Positions 13,192-22,900 of a stretch of 28,909 nt of DNA are shown here, in pieces (positions within the stretch are counted from its first letter, which is position 1; each line of letters starts with the position of its first letter). The stretch comes from an uncultured Eubacteriales bacterium. Its GTDB lineage: Bacteria > Bacillota > Clostridia > Oscillospirales > CAG-272. Location: positions 1 through 28,909 of the forward strand of contig ONVJ01000082.1 in NCBI GenBank assembly GCA_900321265.1, given 5' to 3'. The notes beneath the pieces are model-generated. The model was not told the origin of the DNA, ran no database searches, and was given only the letters and a program-made list of their open reading frames with translations. The position numbers and the translations under genes are program-made.

Positions 13192-15606
13192 ATGACAAAG
13201 AAAAATCTTCTCATCATAGAATCGCCCACAAAGGCTCACACCATACAGGAGGCGCTGGGATCGGGATACAGGGTAATAGCCTCAAAGGGCCATGTCCGCG
13301 ATCTGCCCAAAAGCCGTTTCGCGATCGATATCGACGACGGATTCACTCCTCATTACATCAACATAAGAGGCAAGGGCGATACGATAAAAGAGCTCAAGAA
13401 AGAGGCCAAAGCGGCGTCGAAGGTCTATCTCGCGACCGACCCCGACCGCGAGGGAGAGGCGATCTCCTGGCATCTCGCCGACGTACTCGGTATCGAGCCC
13501 GACAAGGCCCTGAGAGTCACCTTCAACGAGCTGACGAAGGATGTCATCAAGTCCGCCGTAAAGGCTCCGAGGGCCATCGACATGAACCTCGTGAAAGCCC
13601 AGCAGGCAAGACGGGTGCTCGACCGTATCGTCGGCTACAAGCTCTCGCCGCTGCTCTGGAGAAAGATACAGAACGGTCTCTCCGCCGGGCGCGTCCAGTC
13701 TGTCGCCACAAGGCTGATCGTCGAGCGCGAACGCGAGATCGCGGCATTCGTCCCCGAAAGCTACCGCACCGTTTCCGCGATGCTTGAGACGGCGGGCGGA
13801 CAGCTTGAGGTCAGGTATGTCTCAGATACCGACGGGACCGGGAAAGCGCGCATATCCGACGGTGAGCTCGCCGACAGGATCGCGGCCGATGTCCGCGAAA
13901 ACGGAGTTGTCGCGACGTCGGTAAGGCACGGAACAAGGGAGAAGAACCCTCAGCCGCCATTCACTACCTCCACCATGCAGCAGGAGGCCTCAAAGCGGCT
14001 CGGGTTCAGATCCGAGAAGATCATGGCGGTCGCCCAGGAGCTCTACGAGGGCATCAACCTCGGCCAGTCTCTCGGCGGCACCCAGGGTCTTATAACCTAT
14101 ATGAGGACAGATTCTCTGAGAGTATCCGACGAAGCCAGATCGGCGGCCGCGGAATATATTGCCGCCGCCTTCGGGAAGGAATATCTGCCGGCGTCTCCGA
14201 GGATCTATAAAACAAAGCGCGGCGCCCAGGATGCGCACGAGGCGATAAGACCTACCAGGGTCATCCTCGAGCCCGCCGCCTTAAAGAAGCTGCTGACGCC
14301 CGATCAGTACAAGCTTTACAAGCTCATCTGGGAGCGCTTCGTCGCCAGCCAGATGGCGTCCGCGATGATCGATACCGTGAACGTCGATTTCACGTCGGGA
14401 AGCCATCTCTTCAGAGCGGGGGGCTATTCTGTCTCCTTCCGCGGCTACACCGCGGCGGGGAGCAGCATCTCGGATCTCGGAGAGCAGTATGACGCAGGGG
14501 ATTCGGGGACGCTCGTCCGCAATCTGAATCTCGCGCAGATCCGCGAGGGCGACAGCTTCCCGGCTGCGTCTGCGGAGTCTGCGGAGCACTTCACCGAGGC
14601 TCCTGCGAGATATACCGAGGCCGCTCTCATCAAAGCCCTTGAGGAGAAGGGGATCGGCCGTCCGTCGACCATTACTCCGACGATCACCACGATCGTCGGC
14701 CGCAAATACGTAAAGCGCGACGGGAAGGCCCTCGTTCCGACCGAACTGGGGTTCGACACCACCTCGCTCATGGAGGAGGATTTCCCGGATATCGTCGATT
14801 ACGACTTCACCGCGAAGCTCGAGGAGAGCCTCGACGGCATAGAGAACGGCACCGCTTCGTCAGAGAAGCTGCTGGGCGAATTCTGGACCGGGTTTGAAAA
14901 GGAGCTCGGCGCTGCCACCGCCAAGGAGAGCGTCAGAAAGCTTCCCGAACCCGAAGAGACTGATATCGTCTGCGACAAATGCGGCGCAAAAATGGTGATC
15001 AAGACCAGCAGGAGCGGAGTCCGCTTCGCCGCCTGCCCGAACTATCCCAGATGCCGCAACACGAAGTCGCTCGAGACAGAAAAGCCCGCCGACAGAAGCG
15101 CTGCCGGGAAGAAGGAGGACCGCGCCCCCGAACCCGCCGGCTTCAAATGCGAGCTTTGCGGTGGAGAGATGGTAAGGCGCAAGGGCCCCTACGGCTACTT
15201 TTTCGCCTGCTCCAATTTCCCCGCCTGCCGTTTCTCAAAGACAGAGGAGCAGGCCCTTGAGGGCGTCTCCTGCCCGAAGTGCCGCGGGAGGATCATCATA
15301 AGGCACGGAAAGAAGAACACCACCTTCTTCAGCTGTGAAAACTACCCAAGCTGCGATTTTTCAAGCTGGGCGCAGCCTTCCGCGTCGGTATGTCCGAAAT
15401 GCGGTGAGATGCTCTATGTCAGGAAGGGAAAGAACGGAGGGCTGAAGTGCCAGACTCCGGGATGCGGCTATTTCCTGCCCGATCCCCGCAAGGATAACGG
15501 TTCGGATCCCTGGCCTGCAGACTTCTCCGACGCGATGCCTTCGCTCGACTATGACGGACCCGAGGCGCCGCTCCCCACCGACGACGACGCTCCCGACGAG
15601 ACCTGA
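13192..15606 (+). CDS. topA: DNA topoisomerase I (type IA)
   Basis: TopA relaxes negatively supercoiled DNA through a transient 5'-phosphotyrosine link. The 804-residue protein starts at the ATG at 13192 (MTKKNLLIIESPTKAHTI) after AAAGGA; a TTG 60 bases upstream is in frame but has no ribosome binding site and would add a non-conserved tail. The TOPRIM acidic motif DPDREGE is at 83-89. The catalytic tyrosine is Tyr303 in GLITYMRTDSLR. GYKLSPLLWRKI and the EEKGIGRPSTI segment are also typical. The C-terminus carries four zinc-ribbon units, with Cys pairs in CDKCG, CELCG, CPKCR and CPKCG, each with a partner pair further on. It joins trmFO through TGATG, a 1-base overlap. Confidence 0.97.
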   Translation: MTKKNLLIIESPTKAHTIQEALGSGYRVIASKGHVRDLPKSRFAIDIDDGFTPHYINIRGKGDTIKELKKEAKAASKVYLATDPDREGEAISWHLADVLGIEPDKALRVTFNELTKDVIKSAVKAPRAIDMNLVKAQQARRVLDRIVGYKLSPLLWRKIQNGLSAGRVQSVATRLIVEREREIAAFVPESYRTVSAMLETAGGQLEVRYVSDTDGTGKARISDGELADRIAADVRENGVVATSVRHGTREKNPQPPFTTSTMQQEASKRLGFRSEKIMAVAQELYEGINLGQSLGGTQGLITYMRTDSLRVSDEARSAAAEYIAAAFGKEYLPASPRIYKTKRGAQDAHEAIRPTRVILEPAALKKLLTPDQYKLYKLIWERFVASQMASAMIDTVNVDFTSGSHLFRAGGYSVSFRGYTAAGSSISDLGEQYDAGDSGTLVRNLNLAQIREGDSFPAASAESAEHFTEAPARYTEAALIKALEEKGIGRPSTITPTITTIVGRKYVKRDGKALVPTELGFDTTSLMEEDFPDIVDYDFTAKLEESLDGIENGTASSEKLLGEFWTGFEKELGAATAKESVRKLPEPEETDIVCDKCGAKMVIKTSRSGVRFAACPNYPRCRNTKSLETEKPADRSAAGKKEDRAPEPAGFKCELCGGEMVRRKGPYGYFFACSNFPACRFSKTEEQALEGVSCPKCRGRIIIRHGKKNTTFFSCENYPSCDFSSWAQPSASVCPKCGEMLYVRKGKNGGLKCQTPGCGYFLPDPRKDNGSDPWPADFSDAMPSLDYDGPEAPLPTDDDAPDET

Positions 15607-16949
15607 TGGAAAAAAAGACGGTCAACGTAATAGGCGCCGGCCTTGCCGGATGCGAGGCGGCGCTGGCGGCAGTGAGACTGGGAGTCGGGGTAAAGCTCTA
15701 CGAGATGAAACCCGAAAAATACACTCCCGCCCACAAAAACCCTGATTTCGCCGAGCTCGTCTGCTCGAACTCCCTCCGGTCGGACAGCCCGACCAACGCG
15801 GTCGGCCTTCTCAAGGAGGAGATGAGGGCGCTCGGATCGGCGGTCATGAAGGCCGCCGACGCCAACCGCGTCCCCGCAGGCTCGGCGCTCGCCGTCGACC
15901 GAGAAAGGTTCTCGGCCGACATCACACGTATGGTAAAGACCTGTCCGGATATCGAGGTGATACCCGGGGAGGTAAGATCGGTCCCCGAAACCGGCGTGAC
16001 GGTAATAGCCACCGGCCCTCTTACCTCCGACGCCCTCGCGGACGCGATCACGTCCGAGCTCGGCTGCCCCGGACTGCACTTCTTCGACGCCGCTGCGCCG
16101 ATCGTCGACGGAAGCACCGTCGACACCGGAAAGGCCTTCTTTGCCTCGAGATACGGCAAGGGCGAGGCCGACTACCTCAACTGTCCGATGACGGAGGAGG
16201 AATACGCCGCCTTTTACCGCGAGCTGACACAGGCCCGCAGGGCTGAGCTGCACAGCTTCGACGGGGGAGGGGATTACTCATCCTCGGTCTTCGAGGGTTG
16301 CATGCCGGTCGAGGTGATGGCGATGCGCGGGCCGGACACCCTGCGCTTCGGACCGCTGAAGCCGGTCGGACTCGAGGATCCCAGATACCCCGGCAGGCAG
16401 TTTTACGCAGTCGTTCAGCTCCGGAAGGAAAATACAGAGGGAACGATGTTCAACCTTGTCGGGTTCCAGACGAATCTCGCCTTCCCCGAGCAGAAAAGGG
16501 TGTTCCGGATGATACCCGGCCTTGAAAAAGCCGAGTTCCTCAGATACGGTGTGATGCACCGCAACACATACCTCGACTCGCCCGGATTCCTTGACGCCGA
16601 CTATTCGGTGCTGACGAGACCCGATCTCTTTTTCGCGGGTCAGATGACGGGAGTCGAGGGGTATGTCGAATCGGCGGGCTCGGGGCTGGTCGCCGGGATA
16701 TCCGCGGCGAGACGCTGCCTCGGGCTTGAGAGGATACTATTCCCGGAGGAGACGATGCTTGGCTCGATGGCGGCATACGTCAGCCGGGGATCGGTAGGGA
16801 AATTCCTGCCGATGAACGCGAATTTCGGCATCATCAAGCCGCTCGAAAAGAGGGTAAAGGGCGGAAAGAACGCGAAATACACCGCCTACGCCGAGAGATC
16901 GGCAGGAGCCGTATCAGAACTCGGAGGCAGGCTTTTCAGGACAGAATAA
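15606..16949 (+). CDS. trmFO: Folate- and FAD-dependent tRNA (uracil-54-C5)-methyltransferase TrmFO
   Basis: TrmFO makes ribothymidine at position 54 of the tRNA T-loop, using 5,10-methylenetetrahydrofolate as carbon donor and FADH2 as reductant. The 447-residue protein has the N-terminal FAD dinucleotide motif VIGAGLAGCEAALAA (8-22), and the family signatures KLYEMKP, FAELVCSNSLRSD and GLLKEEMR near the N-terminus. The C-terminal half has FFAGQMTGVEGYVESAGSGL, the second flavin-contact region shared with GidA/MnmG. The adjacency topA-trmFO is common in Bacillota. The 1-base overlap with topA implies translational coupling. Presence of TrmFO, not the SAM-dependent TrmA, agrees with a Gram-positive-type organism. 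Confidence 0.97.
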   Translation: MEKKTVNVIGAGLAGCEAALAAVRLGVGVKLYEMKPEKYTPAHKNPDFAELVCSNSLRSDSPTNAVGLLKEEMRALGSAVMKAADANRVPAGSALAVDRERFSADITRMVKTCPDIEVIPGEVRSVPETGVTVIATGPLTSDALADAITSELGCPGLHFFDAAAPIVDGSTVDTGKAFFASRYGKGEADYLNCPMTEEEYAAFYRELTQARRAELHSFDGGGDYSSSVFEGCMPVEVMAMRGPDTLRFGPLKPVGLEDPRYPGRQFYAVVQLRKENTEGTMFNLVGFQTNLAFPEQKRVFRMIPGLEKAEFLRYGVMHRNTYLDSPGFLDADYSVLTRPDLFFAGQMTGVEGYVESAGSGLVAGISAARRCLGLERILFPEETMLGSMAAYVSRGSVGKFLPMNANFGIIKPLEKRVKGGKNAKYTAYAERSAGAVSELGGRLFRTE

Positions 16950-16982
16950 CTGCTGTCCGCAGGTTCCGAAAAGGATGAACAG

Positions 16983-18020
16983 ATGAGAATAATCGTTGAT
17001 TGCATGGGCGGCGACCGTCTTCCGCTTGAGGCGGTAAAGGGCGTCTGCGCCGCGTCTCATGAATATAACGCCAGCTTCATACTTGTCGGTGACAAAGCAC
17101 AGATCCTCAGGATCGCCGAAGCGGAGTCGCTTGATCTCTCACGTTTCGATATCGTCGACGCCCCCGAGACGGTGGGCATGAACGACGATCCGCTGACGGT
17201 CATCAGGACCAAGAAGGAATCAAGCATGGCCAAGGCGCTCGGGCTGCTTGCCGAAGGCCGCGGCGACGCCGTCGTCAGCACCGGGAACACCGGCGCGCTC
17301 TTTACCGGATCGACTCTCATCGTAAGGAAGATCAAAGGGATAAAACGCCCCGCGATCGCTTCGCTGCTTCCGATGGACCCGCCGGTCCTGCTGCTCGATT
17401 CGGGCGCCAACGTCGTCTGCACACCCGATTACCTTGAACAGTTCGCCGTTATGGGCAGCATATATATGCACCGGCTCTTCGGGATCAGGAGCCCCCGCGT
17501 CGGACTCCTCAACAACGGTGCAGAGCCCTGCAAGGGGACCTCGCTCCAGACCGAAAGCTATGAAAGGCTCTCGGGACTCGCCGGGATCAACTTCGTCGGC
17601 AACGTCGAGGCTGACAAGATCCCGAAGAACGCCTGCGACGTTCTGGTCACCGACGGGTTCACCGGGAACATTCTCCTGAAGTCGCTTGAGGGCATGGGCC
17701 ATCTGATGATATCGACGGTCAAAGGTCTTTTTATGTCCGACGCGCTGTCAAAATTCTCGGGGATGCTGATGAACAAAAAGCTTTATTTGCTGAGGACGAG
17801 ATTCGATCAGAGCGAACTCGGAGGAGCACCTTTTCTGGGCATTTCAAAGCCTGTCATCAAGGCGCACGGCTCGTCCGACGCAAAAGCGGTAAAGAACGCG
17901 ATCGGCCAGGCGATCGGCTACGCCTCGTCGGGTGCGATCCTCTCGATAGCCCGCGAGATCAAGACCTTCGCGCCGCCTGCCGCGGCTCAGGACGCGCAGA
18001 CGTCGCCCGAGGGCCGCTGA
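16983..18020 (+). CDS. plsX: Phosphate acyltransferase PlsX
   Basis: PlsX converts acyl-ACP and phosphate into acyl-phosphate, the donor for PlsY in the first step of phospholipid synthesis. The 345-residue length and signatures fit: MRIIVDCMGGDRLPLEAVKG at the N-terminus (usually D-A-M-G-G-D, here Cys instead of Ala), VSTGNTGALFTGSTLIV, LLLDSGANVVCTPDYLEQFA, LLNNGAEPCKGTSL, and NVEADKIP. Of note, PlsX is normally followed by acpP and then rnc; here only 33 bases separate it from rnc, so the acyl carrier protein gene is elsewhere. A purine-rich AAAAGGATGAACAG precedes the ATG and provides the ribosome binding site. Confidence 0.96.
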   Translation: MRIIVDCMGGDRLPLEAVKGVCAASHEYNASFILVGDKAQILRIAEAESLDLSRFDIVDAPETVGMNDDPLTVIRTKKESSMAKALGLLAEGRGDAVVSTGNTGALFTGSTLIVRKIKGIKRPAIASLLPMDPPVLLLDSGANVVCTPDYLEQFAVMGSIYMHRLFGIRSPRVGLLNNGAEPCKGTSLQTESYERLSGLAGINFVGNVEADKIPKNACDVLVTDGFTGNILLKSLEGMGHLMISTVKGLFMSDALSKFSGMLMNKKLYLLRTRFDQSELGGAPFLGISKPVIKAHGSSDAKAVKNAIGQAIGYASSGAILSIAREIKTFAPPAAAQDAQTSPEGR

Positions 18021-18053
18021 CGTCACAGGAAGCGACTAAGACAACTCAAAAAA

Positions 18054-18851
18054 ATGAAGAAAAAAACAGTTACAAACAGCACGGCCGGAAAGACGTCCGG
18101 CGAAAGCGCCAGGGGATCATGCGGGATCGCGGGAGCTGAAGCTCTCGAGGAAAGCATCGGATACCGCTTCTCCGACAGATCGCTGCTTACAGAGGCGCTC
18201 ACCCACTCTTCATACAGCTACGAGCACGGCGGCCAGAAGGTCTGTCCCTGCAATGAGCGGCTTGAATTTCTGGGGGATTCTGTCCTTTCGGTCATCGTAA
18301 GCGAATATCTTTTTGAAAACTATCCCGACTCCCCCGAGGGGGATCTCACGAGATGCCGTTCCGAGCTCGTCTGCGAGAGGGCGCTCTCCTCCTACGCGGG
18401 ATCAATAGGCCTCGGCGAGCATCTCAGGCTCGGAAAGGGTGAGGAAAAGGGAGGCGGAAGAAGCCGCCCGTCGCTCCTCTGCGACGCCTACGAGGCGCTT
18501 CTCGCCGCCGTTTATCTCGATTCGGGAGCCGGCGACGCCGGCAAGCGCGCGGTCTCGGGTTACGTCATGCCATCGGTCATCGAAAGACTGGGAGGGATGC
18601 TGACCGGCAGGCCGGTGATCGATTACAAGACCCTCCTGCAGGAGACCGTCCAGTCGGATTCAAAGGGCGAAAGGCTGGAGTATGTGACGGTCGCCGAGAC
18701 CGGACCCGATCACGCCAAGACCTTCACCGTCGAGGCGAGGATCGATTCAAACGTCTTCGGCAGGGGCACCGGAAGCTCGAAACGGCGGGCGGAGCAGGAG
18801 GCTGCGAGGCAGGCGCTGATCGGCTGCGGAGTTATTGAGGATGACGGCTGA
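18054..18851 (+). CDS. rnc: Ribonuclease III
   Basis: RNase III cuts double-stranded RNA, including rRNA precursors and structured mRNAs. The signature NERLEFLGDSVLSVIVSEYL is at 67-86, with Glu71 and Asp75 matching catalytic positions, and the second acidic pair is Asp144 and Glu147 in LLCDAYEALLAAVYLD. The C-terminal dsRNA-binding domain covers about 188-259 (DYKTLLQETVQ, GRGTGSSKRRAEQEAARQAL). The first ~30 residues are a low-complexity extension. No in-frame alternative start exists between the ATG and the conserved LEESIGYRF, and the ATG lacks a close Shine-Dalgarno; the nearest, CAGGAAG at 18025-18031, is over 20 nt away. It overlaps the next gene. Confidence 0.96.
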   Translation: MKKKTVTNSTAGKTSGESARGSCGIAGAEALEESIGYRFSDRSLLTEALTHSSYSYEHGGQKVCPCNERLEFLGDSVLSVIVSEYLFENYPDSPEGDLTRCRSELVCERALSSYAGSIGLGEHLRLGKGEEKGGGRSRPSLLCDAYEALLAAVYLDSGAGDAGKRAVSGYVMPSVIERLGGMLTGRPVIDYKTLLQETVQSDSKGERLEYVTVAETGPDHAKTFTVEARIDSNVFGRGTGSSKRRAEQEAARQALIGCGVIEDDG

Positions 18852-19935
18852 CATGACCGGAGCGGACGTTAAAGAGCGCGCCGCGGCGCAGGCGGATCAG
18901 GTGTCTGCCGAAAAGCACAGGCATAAAAACATACCGGTATTCATACCGCATCTGGGCTGCCCGAACGACTGCGTCTTCTGTAATCAGCGGACGATCTCGG
19001 GCAGACAGTTTTTTGATGAGGCTTCGGTGGAGGGACAGATCAGGGAAGCCGTTTCCACGCTTCTCCCCGGCGACACCGCCGAGATAGCCTTCTTCGGCGG
19101 ATCCTTCACCGGGATCGACCGCGGGCTTATGATAAGGCTGCTGAGTACGGCGCGGGGATTCCTTTCGGATCCCTCCTGCCCGGTGAGCTCGGTCAGATGC
19201 TCCACGAGGCCGGATTATATCGACGGAGAGATACTTTCGATCCTGAAGGAGTATGGCGTCGGGACGGTAGAGCTCGGGATACAGAGCATGTCCGACAGCG
19301 TGCTCGAGGCATCGAAACGGGGCCACACGGCGGCCGACACCGGGCGGGCCTGCGCCATGATCGTCGGGTCCGGACTGAGGCTGGGCGGACAGATGATGGT
19401 CGGTCTTCCCGGATCGTCGCCCTCCGACGAGCGGGATACCGCCCTCGCGATCTGCCGCATGGGGGCATGCGAGGCCAGGATATATCCCACCGTAGTCTTC
19501 AGGGGGACAAGGCTCTGCGAAATGACCGCTTCGGGAGAATATTCGCCGCTTACCCTTGAGGACGCGGTCGCGAGATCCGCCGATCTCCTTGAGATCTTCG
19601 ACAGCCACGGCGTGCGCGTCATACGCACCGGGCTCTGCGCTGGCGAGTCGCTCGCCGCGCCGGGAGAGATAGCCGCTGGCGTCTACCATCCTGCTACAGG
19701 CGAGCTGGCGATGGCGGAGGTCTTCCGCAGGAGGATGGAGGAAGCGGTCTGCCGGGAGGGGCTCGTCGGTCTTCCGCATGTCACCTTCGAGGTGCCGGCC
19801 GGCGCGGCGTCAAGGGCCGCGGGGCAGCACAGGTCGAATATAAGGTATCTGTCTGAAAAATACCGGATAGGCAGAATAAAAATCCTTGAAAAAAGCTCTC
19901 TTATAGGATATAATATTATAATACACAATTATTGA
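18841..19935 (+). CDS. Radical SAM protein, Elp3-type N-terminal domain (COG1243-like) without acetyltransferase domain
   Basis: The protein, about 364 residues from the ATG at 18841, has the radical SAM motif in PHLGCPNDCVFCNQ with Cys40, Cys44 and Cys47 holding a [4Fe-4S] cluster that cleaves S-adenosylmethionine. IAFFGGSFTGI is the GGS/GGE-like SAM-contact motif, and RCSTRPDYID and VELGIQSMSD follow as in Elp3 and HemN-like enzymes. It ends before any GNAT acetyltransferase domain, so it is not a complete Elp3. Proteins of this shape sit between rnc and smc in many Clostridia; their reaction is, to my knowledge, not established. RNA modification is suggested by the relationship and neighbourhood. 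Other possible starts are TTG 18835 and ATG 18853. The last codons contain the smc promoter. Confidence 0.85.
   Translation: MTADMTGADVKERAAAQADQVSAEKHRHKNIPVFIPHLGCPNDCVFCNQRTISGRQFFDEASVEGQIREAVSTLLPGDTAEIAFFGGSFTGIDRGLMIRLLSTARGFLSDPSCPVSSVRCSTRPDYIDGEILSILKEYGVGTVELGIQSMSDSVLEASKRGHTAADTGRACAMIVGSGLRLGGQMMVGLPGSSPSDERDTALAICRMGACEARIYPTVVFRGTRLCEMTASGEYSPLTLEDAVARSADLLEIFDSHGVRVIRTGLCAGESLAAPGEIAAGVYHPATGELAMAEVFRRRMEEAVCREGLVGLPHVTFEVPAGAASRAAGQHRSNIRYLSEKYRIGRIKILEKSSLIGYNIIIHNY
19886..19914 (+). promoter_or_regulatory. Promoter for smc-ftsY inside the end of the radical SAM gene
   Basis: TTGAAA (19886-19891) and TATAAT (19909-19914) are separated by exactly 17 nt. A second TATAAT at 19917-19922 overlaps the likely start region. 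The predicted start near 19921 gives a short leader of about 36 nt before the smc TTG. It allows smc, ftsY and following genes to be expressed independently of plsX-rnc. Confidence 0.8.
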
Positions 19936-19956
19936 CAGCAATTTTGGAGGCTGCTC

Positions 19957-22900
19957 TTGTATCTGAAATCAATCGAGCTCCAGGGCTTCAAGTCGTTTCC
20001 CGACAGGACCAAGCTGACGTTTGAGAAGGGCTCCACGGTCATCGTGGGCCCGAACGGAAGCGGAAAATCGAATATCTCCGACGCGATGCGGTGGGTCCTC
20101 GGGGAACTGTCTTCAAAAAGCCTCAGGGGCAACCGCATGGAGGACATTATTTTCGGCGGATCAGACAGCCGCAAGCCGATGTCCTTCGCGGAGGTATCGG
20201 TGACATTTGACAACACGTCCGAGACCGGCAGGCTGAATCTCCCCTACGACGAGATAACCGTCACAAGAAGATATCACAGGGGCGGAGACAGTGAGTATTT
20301 GATCAACCGAGCGGCGGTGAGACTTCGCGACATATACGAGATGTTTCTCAACACCGGCATCGGACGGGACGGATATTCCATAATCGGGCAGGGCAGGATC
20401 GCCGAGATCATATCGAGAAAGAGCGAGGAACGCCGCTATATCTTCGAGGACGCGGCGGGCATCGCGAAATACCGCCACAGAAAGAACGAGGCGGAGAGAA
20501 ATCTCGACGCCACAAGGGCAAACATGGACCGCGTCCGCGACGCGCTGACCATAATGAGCGGGCATCTCGCCTCGCTGCAGAGGGAGAGCATCAGGGCCCG
20601 CAGGTTCGTCGAATACAGCGAAATCAAAAAGCAGGCGGACGTCAGGCTCTGGCTTTACGACACCGAAAAGCTGAGGAGCGACATCGCGTCGGCCGAGGCG
20701 GCGGGCAGGACGGCGGAGCTGGAATTCGCCGAAGTCGGCGAGGCTGTCGCCACGCTGAAGAGCCGTCAGGAGCGGCTTGAGGAGCTCACCGCGGAAAACC
20801 GCCGCGAGGCCTCTGCGCTGCTGACCGAGATCAGGGAGCGGACGCGCGAGAACTACGAACTTGACACCGGCATAAAACTTGCCCGCGCGAAGGTGGAGCA
20901 TACCGAAGCCTCCGCTGCGGCAGAAAAGGAGAAGGCCGCCTCCGGACGTTCAGAAGCCGCCTCAGAGAAGAACAGGGCTGCCGCGCTGACGGCCGAGGCC
21001 GCATCTGTCGCGGAGGAGATAAAAAAGCTCCTCGCGGAAAAGGAGGAGCTGGCGAAGCTCGCCGAAGCCGCCACCGCGAGAGCCGACAGGCTTGAGGGCG
21101 CCCTGGGCGACGCGTTTGAGAATCTTTCATCCTTCCGCGCCGACCTTTCGGATACCGAAGCGAGACTCGAGCTCCTCGGCAGGACAGAAAGCGCCGACGG
21201 CGACCGCGGAGAAGCGGTAAAGCGCGAGATCGGCGAGCGCTCAGCCGACGTCGAACGCCGCAAGGCGGAATGCGCCGAGAGCGAAAAGACGATCAACGCC
21301 TATACCGCGAAGACGGCTTCGCTGACCGAGCTTCTCGGTAACCGCCGCGGCCGGTTTTCCGCGCTTTCCGCAGAGATCGCCTCCTGCGGCGCCGAGCTCA
21401 CCGCCGCGACGGTAAAGGCCGACACCCTCCGGGGAAGGATCGGCGACCTGCGCCGGATGGAGGAGCACTTCGAGGGCTACAACAACAGCGTAAAGCGCGT
21501 GATGCAGGCATGGCGCGCCGGAACGCTTGAGGGAAGCACAGCCTCCTGCGGAAAGGTGTACGGACCGGTCTCGTCGCTCATCAGAGTCGAGAGCCGCTAT
21601 GTCACCGCGATAGAGATCGCTCTCGGAGCGGCTATACAGAACATCGTCGTCGACAATGAGGAGACGGCAAGGGCCGCGATCGAATTCCTCCGCCGGGAAA
21701 ACGCCGGACGCGCGACCTTCTTCCCGCTGACATCGGTCAGAAGCTTCCAGACTCCCGCCGATCTGAAGAGAGCGGCGGATTTCCGCGGATTTATAGGCAT
21801 AGCCTCGGAGCTTGCCGCCTGCGACGGGCAGTTCTCGCCTGTCATAGAATCGCTGCTCGGACGGACCGCTGTCTTTGACAGCCTTGAGAACGCGACGGCG
21901 ATGGAAAAGAAACTGGGCTATACCGTCAGAGTCGTGACTCTTGACGGCCAGCAGATAAACCGCGACGGTTCCTTCACCGGAGGTTCGGTGAAGACCGGCG
22001 TGGGCATACTTTCAAGATCCGAAGAGATAAAGCGGATGGAGAAGGAGCTTTCGCTCCTTGAGAAGCAGATCGCGTCTCTGGACAAGACCTCGAAGGAACT
22101 GTCGGCCGAGTCGGAGAGCGCAGCGTCGGATATAGCGGATACCGAAAACGAGCTGAATCTGACAAAGACGCTGCTCGAGGTCGAAAAGGCAAGACTGGAT
22201 CAGGCGCTCGAATCGCTCGAGACCGCCGCGGGACTGCTTGAGAGACTGAAGAGCGATCTCGCGAGCTCAGAGGACGAGAGGGAGAAAAGGGAAAACGAGA
22301 TCACATCTCTCGGTCTGAGAAAGAAGGAACTCACGGAAAAGATCTCAGAGCTTGAGGCCTTCAGGAGCGACGCCGACGCCGAAAGGGAGGAGGCTCTTTC
22401 CGAAAGGGAGAAAAACATCTCGGCCTCCAATGCCGCGGAAGTGAAGATCTCGGCCCTCAGGAGAGACGTCGAAAGCCGCAACGCCCTCGCAGCCATGGCT
22501 GAAGAGAAGCAGAGAACGCTGCTTGCCCAGGCCGACGAGTGCGAGAAGCGCGCAGACGGTCTTGAGGCCGAGGCCGCGCAGCTGCGCGCCGGGATAGACC
22601 TCTCCATAAAGAACTATTCCGAGGGAGAGAAGAGCCTCGAAGAGCTCAACGAGAGGCGGACCCGCGCAGAGGAGTCGGGGCTGGAATTCGAGAAGACGGG
22701 TGCCGAGCTCCGCAGGCAGGCCGCCGATTTCTCCGCCAGATACGACAGGCTCATGCAGGAAAAACTGACGAGGGAGACATCCCTTGCCTCGCTCCGCTCG
22801 CAGATGGACGCCATGTCGGCGAAATTCTGGGAGGATCACGGCCTGACGAGGGCCGAGGCGATCGCCTGCGGCTATCCTCCGCTGACGAAGGAGGAAAGAC

